Shown: piece by piece, positions 1-46,325 of the stretch
How positions within the stretch are numbered: position 1 is the first letter of the stretch
Layout: each line of letters starts with the position of its first letter
DNA from: Datnioides undecimradiatus
Lineage: Eukaryota; Chordata; Actinopteri; Lobotiformes; Datnioididae
Direction of reading: 5' to 3'
Length of the DNA stretch: 64,000 bases
Assembly: GCA_008933995.1 (NCBI GenBank)
Contig: WARS01001600.1
Span: forward strand, 682,001 to 746,000
Position numbers and translations under genes: made by a program
Notes under the pieces: generated by a model
The model's input: only the letters and a program-made list of their open reading frames with translations
Databases searched by the model: none
What the model was told of the DNA's origin: nothing

Positions 1-3000
1 TTCTTCACTTCTTCCTCTTGTTTTTTTTTTTTAAATCTAAGTTGAAGGTTTTGAGCCAACAACGCTACAAAGTCCTGCCTGGACTGGCCTAAAAGCCCCT
101 GCTTCTTCTGACTGAAGCCAGCTCCAGGTCGGAGATCCTCATAAATTTTGATGGTGGTGCACTACCTCAGTGAGATGTACACTTAGGAGATTACATTAGA
201 TTAGATTAGATGAAACATTAATGATTCCTCCGGGGCACCGTGAGTCACGGCTGCTGTAAAGAATAGACATGGCAATAGCAGGGAGGACATAAATAGTAAT
301 GGAGAAAATAAAGGGGATACAGAAATACGTCCGGAAACGATGAGGTGTCTCGTCACAAACGGTCAACTCTCAATTAAACTGTCACACTGTGTCAGTTTGA
401 GAAGTGCACATAAAAGCAATCCAGCTGATTTCATCCCTCTGTGGTAAACGTGTTGCACGCGCCGGCCCCGAGGCCCTCAGCAGGACGGGGTTACAACCTC
501 GTAAACACGCGCACACTGAGTTAGACATCAGATCATGCTGTTTGCATCAGGCAGGCTCAGATGAAGTGAGACTGATGCACTTTCCTGACACTCGTATTTT
601 AGGCAAATGGTCAAGTCTTTCACATGAAGACTGTCAACTTGAACTCATTCTATATAGAAACCATGTGTCACCAGGAAGCTAAAAGGAGTAGAATCAAGGA
701 TGCAATGGCTCTGCATGCTCATTGTCATCACATGTACAGCATAGTGTAGAGAAGCGAGGAGGACGCAGCATGGATGCACATCTTGTTGCAGAGTTGGAGC
801 CTGAAGTCAGTGTTGCTTCGCCACAAAGGCCACCGAGACACCAGAGGCGGTGCATCAGCACTCAAAGGAGTCTCCACAGAAATGTCATGTACTGTATGCA
901 TATGATGCACAGCACGGCGGCGCGGTATAGGCTGCATGTCAGCTTGTACATTATAGCTATAATACTATCTTCAGTTGCTCATGAATAATTATTCATAATT
1001 ACCATCTGCACAGCGGACACAAACGGTGGTTGTGATTTCTGGTGCTGGCCCACCAATTCATTGCTTATAATATATATCTATTATAATATATTTCATTTAT
1101 AAGGTCTATTAAAATACAGGTTTGTTTCACCTTCATTTTCATATCAGCTATTTAAATGGTTTGGATAACTTAACAATATGAAACAGAAGTGTTTTCTGAT
1201 GTATGCAGGGATTTAAAATAGGCGGTTAATAACTGTAACTTCACAGTCACTTGGCAAATTAAGGTTCTTGTTGTAGGTGTGATGCATTTAATATGGAGAC
1301 GACTGATTCAGTATCATATCACAGCAGCTGCAGTATGGAATGACCTCTCATCCTGAAAGAGGCCCGCACCTTCACTCTCGATAGTTTCAGTATTGTCCAC
1401 TGCTGATCCTTCTGATGTCGGAGTACTTCCTCCAACATGGACTCATATTTGCATTTGCAGAAGGCTTTAAGTCTTTGTGTCTATTAGTCCATCACCTTGG
1501 CCACGCTGAGACCCCTGCAGGAGGACACATGGGCGGACACCGTGGTTAAAACTGCTGCTCTGTTCGGACGGAGAACAAACTGCAGCCTGCATCCTGTCAT
1601 GCACGTGTGTGTGCGCGCGTGTGTGTGTTTGTTTGTGACCTTGTTATTATGCGTAAACAAGCAGCTGGTTCAGATTACACTGTCATCTCTGTACAGGGGC
1701 TCCGCTGGAGGTGTGTCTGCACACATTCATTCACTCCTTGTTGGCACAGACACACTGAACTGGCTGAAGCTGAAAGTGCATTTTCCCATTAGAAAACAGT
1801 TCCAAGTAGTTTTTTGTGGTCGGCCACCAACAAAACTTCAGTTTGTTCAGTAAATTCACTCGCAGAGGGAGAGACGGAGACAAAGATGCTGAGCGGGGGG
1901 AAAGGGACAGGTGCATATCGGTAAGAGGAAGTCGTCCATGTTCAGCAGCAGCAGAGGTTTGGCTGAGCAGCTCATGAGCATTTAACAAATTAAAAATTAT
2001 TACAGAGAGCGATGAGCTGATGGACAGCTTATTTCGTCTTTTTCTGAGTTAAACAAAGAAAGGAACACATGTCTCCCGTGTAATGAAATGCACAACTGTA
2101 AATTTATAAGCAATCATTACTTTTTTACAGTCTGACTTCCTTCAAATGAAGTTTTATTTTGTTGCATATAAGCAACTAATTTAACCAGGCTCCGTGTATT
2201 TGCAGGAGCAGTTACATGAGTCAGCAGGTGTCACATTGCGTTTGAGGAACCACATAAAAATGATATATCTGCACCTTTTTATGACCCGTTCCGACCTTTT
2301 ATTACGCACCGCTATGATGCGCTGAGCTGCAGAGGCTTCGGTGAAGCGTTTCACTGGAAACTGTGAAACTGTGAATTTACACCTGGATTAAATTGCATTG
2401 TTCTCCGCACGGTGTGCTTTTTAAAACGCACGACACATCAGACACACGCACACGCTCCTCAGAGTTCACAGCCTCTGTAATAAAGTTGAGCCTATGTTAT
2501 GAGTTCCCAGATCCCTTAAACCTTTCAGCTCTTATTAAGGTTTCACTGGCCAGGAGAGGAGGAGAGGAGGAGGGAGACGACCCAGCAGAGGTCTAAAGAA
2601 TCATTCCCACAACTGTCTCCTTTCCCATGAGCCCCCTCTTCTGTATTCAACCTGTTGTGCGTCTGTTACTGTCTGGCTCCTGGCTGCGTTCAGCTCTGAT
2701 TCTCCTCACTGAGTCTGTGTTACAGTGTGCATGTACGTGTGCGAACACCTACGCACGTATGTGTGCAGTGCAGGGTGTGAAAGCGGCGGCGGCGTAGGGT
2801 TACAGAAGGAGATCCATTACTTCGCCGTGGCAGCCGGCCTTAATTACAGCTAACTATAGACGGAGCGGAGGGAGCGGAAAAGGGATGGAGAGAACAGGAG
2901 GGATGGAGGGATGGAGGGAGACAGAGCAGAGAGTGTAATTAAAAACTCTATTTGAAACCATGAGATTATTACGGTGATGAAGTTTGTGTAATGACTTGTA

Positions 3001-3103
3001 TAATACTCTGACTCAGACTTCTTATTTTACACACGCAAACAATGAATTTCACGCGTTCCCAACTTTGTGCCCCTTTGCTGAAACAATGGCCTCGTCCAAG
3101 AAA

Positions 3104-3138
<35 letters not shown>

Positions 3139-4065
3139 TGAATGGTACTGGCCTAAATAAAGTTTAGAGGACAGGGCAGAAATGAAAAAGATTAGACTTT
3201 GTGATTTTAATTCATGAGACATCTTTAATTTTATGCACAAAAAGCAAAAAAATTCAATAATGTATGTTTGTGCTTGACTGCATCAGTCTGTGTGTGTGTG
3301 TGTGTATTTTATATGTGCATACTTCTGTATGCACTAATCCTGTTTATACTTGCTACTGATACAACAAGGAGCACGTTAGCTTAGCTTAGCATAAAGAGTG
3401 GCGCAACAAGCCTGGAGTCTCTGCTGGTGATTGCATTGACTTTGGATGCAGTTGAGCTGTCGTGTGTGAACTCAGCGTGTCCACCTCAGTGCCATTAATG
3501 TGATGACTGATCTTATGTTCACTGCAGAGTTCAGTGTTACAGTGGCCGTGTGGAGCATTATACTTGAGTTTTAATGAGTGGTCTAATAAAACATCTAATA
3601 ATCCACATTGGTGTGAATGTTGTTCCAAAAATAGACGCGGCGGCTTTTTCGGACTCCCATCTGTTGAACTCTCTGCTGAAACCTGGAGCCACACACGCAC
3701 AAGTGCGCGCGCACACACCTGACGGCAGTGCTCGCACATTGTCAGCGCTGACATTTCTCTTTTTGTTTGTCTTTCCTAATTAGCAGTCTCTTCCGCTCGC
3801 CTGGCACGGTGTCGGCCAATCGGCGGAGCCCGCTCATTACCCAGGGTTCATTTCAGGGTCTTTGTCAAATGAGGAGTGAAAGTGACAGCTCAATCTAACC
3901 TCAGCAATAAGCTCCGCATGGCCGCCTCCTCTCTGCTGGTAGAGGATTCAGCTTGGCTATCATCTAGGGGCACACAGGATGGTACTCTGAAGCTAATTGA
4001 AATGCCACCCTGTTCCTTCTTTTTATGTCTTCTCTTCCTTCATCTCCCTCTTTTTTCTCTCTTAG
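1..4065 (+). other. clcn2: clcn2 intron (partial) upstream of first visible exon
   Basis: No clcn2 exon for the upstream part of the membrane domain was found here, so the window opens inside an intron. It holds a short ATTAG tandem at 194-210, a (TG)n run at 3106-3136, a 'ttagcttagcataaag' repeat fragment at 3374-3398, and otherwise nothing I recognise. Confidence 0.7.
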
Positions 4066-38353
<34,288 letters not shown>

Positions 38354-38363
38354 AGGAAAGTAA

Positions 38364-38432
38364 AGGAGGAGGAGGAGGAGGAGGAGGAAGAACAAGAGCA
38401 GGTAGAGGAGGAGGAGGAGGAGGAGGAGGAGG
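38364..38432 (+). repeat. (GGA)n trinucleotide tract after clcn2 stop
   Basis: Two GGA/GAG runs broken by a short interruption, starting about 11 nt after the stop codon and so inside the clcn2 3' untranslated region. Confidence 0.95.
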
Positions 38433-38735
38433 CACTGAGATCTTTAATCCCCCAAAGCCACAAACATGCAAAAATCCTCAGGGCTTAGGATCAATATTTA
38501 ATTCTGGAAAGAGTTCTTCTGCTACGCCAGCCTCTTCCTAACTCCTCATTTCTCTCCTCATCTCCACTCCTCCTCCTCCTCTCCTCCGTCCACTTTGCCT
38601 CACGGACCCACCAGGGCTTTCCCCAGGGGTCTTACACTGACGAAGCCAGACACTCCACAGGAGAGTGGAACACAACTCAACCTGCGCCCTGCTCTCCGGG
38701 AACCCACAGCTGAGCGAATGTGGATTACGTGACAC

Positions 38736-38794
38736 GGGACTGGGGCTGGGTCTGGGACTGGGACTGGGACTGGGACTGGGACGGGGAACCGGGG
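38736..38794 (+). repeat. GGGACT hexamer repeat, G-quadruplex motif
   Basis: Ten runs of three or four G spaced by two to four bases on the clcn2 sense strand, about 380 nt after the stop codon. It meets the usual G3N1-7 quadruplex rule several times over. Confidence 0.93.
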
Positions 38795-40252
38795 TCGAAA
38801 TCTTTTAAAAAAAACAAAAAAAAAAAGGGATTTTTTTTGTTTTAGCAGACTTTGTTCAGCTCGTGTATCTGTAGAGTCGAGGTCAAAGTTCGAACCTGCA
38901 AAAGTCTTCTGGAACCCGTCTTCCACTTGAGCGGAGAACATTTTGCAAAAGTGACAAGGAAGAGTAACGTGTGTGCGTACTGTAAGTGTGAGTGTGTGAA
39001 ATGAGCAAATGTGAGCGTGCATGAAGAGGAGGGAGGTAGCAAACGACTATTTCTTATAGGATTTTTTATTGTTATTGCCTTTAGGACACATTTCAGTCTT
39101 TGTTTTCCAGCTGAGTGCGTGTGTTTCCGGCTGATCAGGTGGTCTGGGTCGAACTGGAATGTGCCATAGCGCCGCTTCTTCGTGACCTCTACAGTCTGTC
39201 CCACTGACGGGCACCGGACTGAGGGCACAGAGGCCTTAGCTTTCTGTTCTTTCATGCTTCCATTGCTCCTCTTTTCCTTGGTCTCCTCATCTCTTCACTG
39301 CGCGTCTTGAACAGTGGTCAGGTTGAGAGTTCAGTCTATGCAAGCAGACACGCCGGTTGGCAGCGGTGGAAGCACCTGTAGCCCTTTTCGTAACGTACAC
39401 TCCTTTCACGCTGTAGCTACGCCCTTGCGTTACAAAGACGCGTGGAAACGCGTGGAAACGCACGCAAAGCGGCGGCGATGCACTCCGAGAGTCGAGGTTT
39501 TCTGCTTATCTAAATATAGCTCTTAATAACCGTTCCAGAGGAGGTTGGGGCGGATGGAGAGGGCAGGAAGCAGGGGAGGGGGGGAGAGACGAGGAGCAGG
39601 GAGCAAATGGATGGCTGAAAGAATGAAGACATCATTACCTAACCAGCTGCTCTGGGCCCTCTCATCAATCTGCGTTTGATTTCCACGTTAGCTAACCTCC
39701 ATTACTATCAGAGACACAGTAGCAGCCCCCCTCACACACACACACACACACACACACAGTGCTGAAGCACACACTGTCAACACACACAACACCGGATGAC
39801 GACATGTGAGCAGCTTGATTAACGCACGCCAGCAGCCTGAGTGAAGTGAGGCGTCATCCGCTGAGGGCAACCGACATAAAAACACTAAATGAATCCATGA
39901 CTGACGGATGATGAGCTCTGGATGTGGTCCAGTCATTAAAAATGGACCTTGTTTACCAATAACAGTCCAAGTCGTTCCCAAATTATCACTCCGGCTTCTC
40001 GCCCAGCGGTGAAACGTGGAACTCGAGCCGTCGACGCTTTAACGCCGGCGTCGTCTCTGACTCAGCAATCGGTCTGAAATGACAGATGATGCGCACGTAC
40101 TGTGTATTTAATAATTCATGTCTGCCATAATGCTCCAGGCTCGTCAGTGCACTCTCCGCTCATCCACATGAAAACATTGATTTGTCTTCCCTCCGTCTTT
40201 CACCTCCATGTTTTTACTCACGTAGGCTACTGACCCCAAATGCGTCCTTGAA

Positions 40253-40255
<3 letters not shown>

Positions 40256-40323
<68 letters not shown>

Positions 40324-40329
40324 CTCTCT
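40256..40329 (+). repeat. (CT)n microsatellite
   Basis: About 74 bp of CT repeats with a single phase slip, followed by a TTG-rich run; located about 1.9 kb after the clcn2 stop. Confidence 0.96.
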
Positions 40330-43300
40330 TTGTTGTTGTTGTTGTTTTTGTTGTTCTTGTGTTCTTCTGGAAATGGATGTCCTGCTACCTACAGAATTAG
40401 CTCTACTGTTTGGATGCCTTAAATATGCACTCATACCCAACCTCATTGTGGGCGTTCGACGTATCGCGTTGGATTTTAGTTTTGGTGGCCGCCACCAAAA
40501 AAAAAAAACAAACAAAAACAAACAAAACAGCATGGCTTTGCTGCATGACCAGTGCATGTGGGATGTGTTTTTATATGATCAAATGTACCAAAACAAAAAG
40601 CTTGATGAAAATGAATCACAGAGCGAGAGAAGCGGCAGCTGCGTCTCAGTGCCGATGTGCCTGTGTTCTGCTGTCTGTGTCTCTACAGTATCTTGTTTTA
40701 TGCTTGTATGCGATCATTTGCTTTGATTGGGGTCTTCCCACTAGATCAATAAGCTTTATCGTTGCCTGATTTTGGCGGTTTGGAGTTGTAGAGTTATGCA
40801 TACAGATTAATATATTTAACATCATTCCTGTAATATAAGTAATTTAATGTCTTAACCAATACGTGGTGATGACTATTCTCTTTGTGGTGCAGAGGCTTGT
40901 TTGATATGTGTTGACATTTGTTGATTTGGATTTGATTTGTTGTTGCTCCTTGTGTTTTTAATCTTCGGCGTGCTGTCTGATATATTTCTACTAAGATGTG
41001 TGTATTTGTGAAAGCAGATGACACTAACAGAATTGAAAGGCTCATGAAGGTTGCTGTAGCAGCCTAGTAGGGCGCTAAAAGGGCAGGGCGACAGGGGAGA
41101 AGCTGGCTGAGGACCTGCATGTGTTCGTTCCACAAGTGCCTGCATCGACTCCTCGTCTTTATCAATAAGCAATCGACACCGAAGTGTTTGGATCTGGATT
41201 CCTAGTCACACGCATGCAGACGAGGCACTTTTCACACGCGTAATGCACCACAGATGTGATGTGGCAGGCGGGTGATGTGCCGGCGCGGTGTGCAATTATC
41301 ACCATGGCAACCAGCCGCAACCACCACCTCCCCCCCATCTGCTGGCCCCGGGGACTGACAGAGATCCACTAGATCGATTCTGTTCATTTGTTGCGTTTTC
41401 ATCGATTTTCATTCGCATATGCTTCTGCCGGGCAGCTGCCCGCGCACACATTTCTATTTCTCATCTCATTCGCTCCCAGACAGATATAGACCCCCGAGGT
41501 AGATGCATATTTATTAGCCTGTATTAATCAAAGTAGAAGTTGTAAAACGTTTTGTTTCTCATTCTTTTTACGAATGATCTACTTGTAGGTAATCAAGTTG
41601 TGCAATAACGGCTGTTCATCTCACTTTGTAACCCTGTTTTAATGGATGGCATTGAATCGCGAGATAACCTTATTTTGTAAGAAACCTGAAAAGTGTAAAA
41701 GATGTATGTATATGAGGAAGCGGCAGCTCGCGCAGGAGCTTCGTGTGTTAATGATAAGCGTGTTAGGATGGCGGCTTGCAGAGGGAAAATTTCCCAGAGA
41801 TCCTGAGGAAAAGCTTTGGCGAATCAGCATCAAGACATTTAATGACACTGTTTGCATCTTTGAGGCGCTGCTCAGCCTCTCTTCCACCAGAGAAATGGCT
41901 GCGACGCCTCGTGTCGACTTTAAGAACCTCACCGATCTGGTCTTAAAGGCTCTGTGGTGAATCCTGCTGCATGGACGCTCTTACCCACCCCATCCCCTTA
42001 AGCACTGACGCTGAGTCAGTTTTATCGTGCTCCTCTCTATCCTCTCCTTCAGTCTGAGGGGCTTTGATAAGACCAGATCCTCACATCAGCTGTTGAGGGT
42101 TATCTTTTATCCACTCCTTAGGGCTCTTAGGGACATTACATTGTACATACTGGAGGCCTCCACTACCCCGAGGGCCAAACCAGACGGAGCTGAACACACT
42201 CCAGAGCTATTTTTCACACAGACAAATGAAACATTGTTTTGTATATCAGGGATAAATAAATGAGATTTTAACAAACAAGTCTGACGTGGGAGACGACTCC
42301 TTTGTTTTTGGGACTCGTGCTGTTCTGCAGCTGCGCTCCTTCCCTGTCTGTCCTCCTCGTTCCCTTCAGCAACAGCTGGGAAGCACCTGGAGTGTTGTTT
42401 TTGTCCTCCGCTGATACTCCCAGCGTGGAGGCAAACACAGCAATGCCACAGTGATGTTCAAATCAGTTCATTTTGTCCCCAGTCTTTTTATGGCACAGGG
42501 AGTCAAAGCCTCTACACAACATTTGCTCCTAACCCTGCGTTGGGATCGGATGAGAGGTCCGCCATAAATAGTCTCGACTGCAACATCCGTATTTATACCC
42601 TATAATTCTATCCGCCTCAGCCCAGCCCGCAGAATAAAGCATTTAATGATGTCTCTTTCTTACTACTGAACACATTATTTGTGCTATTCAAGAAGCAAAA
42701 ATGAGCAGAAGTACATTTTTTATCATCTACGTTTAACTTACATTGATTTGAGTGTATGAAAGGTCTGTTCTACTGTCTGTCTACCAGCAACATGAGGTAG
42801 GTTCACAACAAACTGCAACAAATATTTGTTTTGCATTGGAAAAAAATATAAATGAATAGAAATCCATGTCTCCCCGAACATAAAAAGACGTTAATACAGT
42901 TTAATCTCTTGTTAAATACGTCCAGAATATTACCAGTAATGTGATGTAAAAGGTTCATTTTTATGCTAAAGTAGCTGCTCCCAGTGGCAGGCCTGCATTT
43001 TTGGTGCGTGTGTGTGTGTGTGAGAGACCACATCAGTGAAGTGTTGAGCTGTGCATCATAGCTGAGGTCTGTTACAGGAGCCAGATATGATGCACAGAGT
43101 AGCTCCAGATTCAGCATGGCTGCATCTCTTTCACACATGGGGAACGACTCCGCTCTGCTCAGGCGATGCTCGTCTCTTTGTACACCTCGCGGTGCAGTTT
43201 GGGTCGTCCTGCGTGTGGAACTTTACGTTTCATGCAGCTGCTAAAGTGTCCTAAACTTGAAAAATCCCAAATTATTAACGTGATTAGAGTCAGTGCCAGT

Positions 43301-45251
43301 AACGCAGCTCTGAACGCAGCTGCTCTCCCACTGGGAGTGCTGACTGCAACAGTTGGCTCTGTAATGAACCGCAACCACAACACTTTTTTCACAGCCTCAC
43401 TTCTGTGACTACACGTTTGTGTCTCTGTCAGTGTTTTTCTGTCCCCTCCTTCTGCTGCGTCCTTATTCACAACACACACACACACACTCCTTCATTCTGT
43501 TGTTTTGCTGTGGTTGAATGAGAGGAGAGCATCTGGACTGTAATGGGTGGAGGGTGCAATGGTAAAAGCTTAATGAGCTAAATGAGTTCATTCGTTAAGT
43601 AGGCTGCAGCTCCGTCCCTCAGTGGGTTTCAGGTGGGAGCATGAGACCTTCTCCAGAGACACAGACTGAGTTGTTTCTGTGTGTGTGTGTTACAGAGAGA
43701 GTTCAGCACTTTTTGAAGCTTCTATGGTGGCTCATACCTCCCATATGATCTATAATCCACTCTAATGTCACTGCCAGTATTAATGCCAGTAGTGATCTGC
43801 CACCTTAACATCCTTTACACTAGTGGGTTATAGGTGTGTGAGTGAGTGAGTGAGTGAATGTCTGTCTGAGTGAGACAGAAGCAGAAAAGTCAAGAATGAC
43901 TTGGAACAAAGCTTTGCTGCAAAACGTGGCTGCAGTTCATCTGGATTGTGGAGAATGAGGTTAGAAACACTTGAGCGGCGTTGAGCCCTGTTGAGCAGAG
44001 CGCCATCTGTCCGCGCTGACGCCTCCCCGCGTTTCTGATGAATATTGAATAAAGGTGTCACTCGGAAAAGTCTTCCTGCCTCCCAGTAACTGCTACAGCG
44101 TAGGAAGTGCTTGTCGCACTTGGAGACTGATTGATGTAATCGCTGGTAAGATGTGCAGACGGGCCCCTGGAGGCCGCCGGGCTCAGTTCTCTGTCTGCAC
44201 GGAGACACGTGTGTTCGTCAGCGCCACGTCTCCTGACAAAGACAGAAATATGCAAAGAAGTAAACTAATATTACACTAGTTCACTGTCTGCAAGGCTGCC
44301 GTTGAACGGATTTAAGAGGTTAACGTTTGAATTATTGAGTGTGATAATATTCAGGATTGAGAATAAAGTAGAGGACCTGGTTTTAGGGATGAAACTCGAT
44401 CAACTGTTGCTTCAGGGAAGTAAAACTTTTGGGTAAAAGGAAAATTTCGTAATGTTTTACAGGTTTAAAAGTACGATTTAAATTATAGATCTATCTGAAG
44501 ATGCAATGAGGGACTGTGAGCCTCGGTTGCTCCCCCCACCTCAGCCCTGGCAAACCAGTGATTGCTGGTTGATGTTGACTGCATCATTTCCAGTGCTCCA
44601 TCACAAGACTGCCGCACCAGACGGCAGATTACAGAGAGTTATTATCCATCTTTACACTTCCCTTCTGCTCTTAATGAGCCTCTTTTAAATCCGAATCATC
44701 AGCCCTGTGTCCCAGTTGTCGATCAACTGCACACAACCCAGCAAAGATCGAGGAGCAGGTAGCAACAAGCTGATCACAGTGCAGCACTTAGCAGCTAAAG
44801 AGCTCAGACACAGTTGTTCTTCTGTTCACAGCGTGAGGTGAACAGGACTCCATATGAACCCTAATGTTGCTTTGTGTCTTCTCTGTGGGTAACGCAGCGG
44901 TTTGTTAACACATTCAGCATAACTTTATTCATAACAACTGAATTCATTCAGCATTTTGTCTTTTTATGGGTGGACCAGATATTGAACGTGGAGTAGGTTC
45001 CTTCAAGAGGAATGTTTCCTTTGGCTCCAGCACTTTATGATGTACAGGTGCCACTGTCCACTGCATGCCCTTTAATGGGCCTCCTCAGGTTTAGCGATCC
45101 AGCTATGTGTGTGTGTGTGCAGATGCAGGTAGAGGAGATGAGCTGTGACAGGCATCACATTTCATTTTGCCTCGGTGTAAAGCCTCGCGTCAGTCCAATT
45201 ATCTTCATTATTATCAATGGCTCGAGACAAGTGTTTGGTTGTGTTTGAGCC

Positions 45252-45341
45252 GTTGTTTACTCCTGAAGACAAATGCAAGACAAACGTTGTTTACTCCTGA
45301 AGACAAACGCAAGACAAACATTGTTTACTCCTGAAGACAAA
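45252..45341 (+). repeat. 34-bp tandem repeat, about 2.6 copies
   Basis: The unit begins GTTGTTTACTCCTGAAGAC and repeats at 45252, 45286 and 45320 with one or two differences between copies. It lies just beyond the likely end of the HSPB7-like transcript. Confidence 0.95.
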
Positions 45342-45531
45342 AGAACATGTTTCTGACTTACTTAGTCAAGATTTAAGTTAAAGTAGGAAATGTTTCAAAC
45401 GGACAAATGGATTTAGCTTCTAACGGCAGGACTCGTCCCCTCTGTGGCTCCCGTGTGTCGTCTAACCAGTGATGGGATGGGACAAGGGTATATTGGTTGA
45501 TGAACCAACAACAAACAAAAGCTTCTTACAT

Positions 45532-45537
45532 TTTATT
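45532..45537 (-). terminator. Candidate poly(A) signal of HSPB7-like gene
   Basis: AATAAA on the minus strand, about 600 nt after the stop codon, is the first canonical signal downstream. It would give a 3' untranslated region of about 0.6 kb. Confidence 0.4.
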
Positions 45538-45751
45538 GTAAAACAAAAGAAAAAGAAAATGGAGAAAAATGGAGATTTGCAGGAGTTGTTTAACTTTGAG
45601 CGTATAGACACAGATTTATAAAGAAAAGAAAAATCTAAAGCGAGTTTAAACAGACACGTCCGGTGGGTTTCAGTCGTCTTCATGCAGCTTAAGCGTGCAG
45701 CTCCTGTGTGAAGGATTTAAGATATTTCAACTTTGGCACCAAAAGACAGAA

Positions 45752-45780
45752 ACTGTTCACGGATCTGATCCGTGAACAGT
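45752..45780. repeat. 29-bp near-perfect palindrome
   Basis: Arms ACTGTTCACGGATC and its exact reverse complement are separated by one base. It is followed at once by a perfect CRE (TGACGTCA, 45780-45787). Confidence 0.97.
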
Positions 45781-46130
45781 GACGTCACCTGTTCAAAGCA
45801 ACACAGATGCGTCAGTTTCTGCGGCGATTGTCTCACAAACAAACTGACAGATGCTATAATCACATTAAAGTTCAACACTTATAGGCTTCAGGGCCAATAA
45901 CTGAACCCTGAAGACCGACCTGTCCATCCACAGCGGCCTCAGGTCAAAAGGTCACCAAGATCAGTGAGACAGCTAATTATTATTATTAATCAGTGAATAA
46001 TTATAATATTAAATAAAAAGAACTGTGGGCAGACTTGTTGAGATATGTTAACGTGGATCAAAGTGTTTACTGTCACTGTAATAAAATGATAATATTAAAA
46101 TAATGTTGACAGGCACCGTGAGGTCAGAGG

Positions 46131-46325
46131 TCAAAGGTGAGCTTCACTGCGATATGTTGGGACACCCAGCGGCTCCAGCCCACCCAGCGTTGTGGTCTGG
46201 CGACGGACGCTAACCACCAGGGTGCCATCAGGGTTGAAGGTCCCACTGACCGACAGGGGGTCCATGTCCTCTGGGAACAGGGACTTATGGGTGAAGGTGT
46301 CACTGATGCTTCCATCGTCAAGCAC
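46131..46325 (-). CDS. HSPB7-like exon 3 (second half of alpha-crystallin domain, stop)
   Basis: After acceptor CCTTCAG it encodes VLDDGSISDTFTHKSLFPED, MDPLSVSGTFNPDGTLVVSV and a 21-residue tail ending RSEAHL and stop. LFPEDMDP and PDGTLVV are the conserved beta-strand and edge-loop motifs of small heat-shock proteins. Confidence 0.92.
   Translation of the reverse strand: MLDDGSISDTFTHKSLFPEDMDPLSVSGTFNPDGTLVVSVRRQTTTLGGLEPLGVPTYRSEAHL

Larger units (their letters stand above)
38354..46130. other. Convergent 3' region between clcn2 and HSPB7-like gene
   Basis: This contains the clcn2 3' untranslated region (+) and the HSPB7-like 3' untranslated region (-). No canonical AATAAA lies on the plus strand until 42255; an ATTAAA at 39935 is a weak candidate. 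It holds a GGA-repeat, a G-run tract, a (CT)n array (40256-40329), a 34-bp tandem repeat, a palindrome with CRE, and a 104-codon open frame at 41646-41960 that I do not recognise. Confidence 0.6.

Noticed and set aside
38885-38900. tRNA B-box-like word GGTTCGAAC on the minus strand
   Set aside because: The B-box consensus fails in its last bases and no A-box or cloverleaf arms are found at the right distance.
38600-39022. Minus-strand frame with a PVPVPV repeat
   Set aside because: It is the translation of the G-run hexamer repeat in the clcn2 3' region.
41646-41960. 104-codon open frame downstream of clcn2
   Set aside because: The composition is less repetitive than its neighbours, but no family was recognised and the frame overlaps an equal-sized frame on the other strand. 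Chance is likely.
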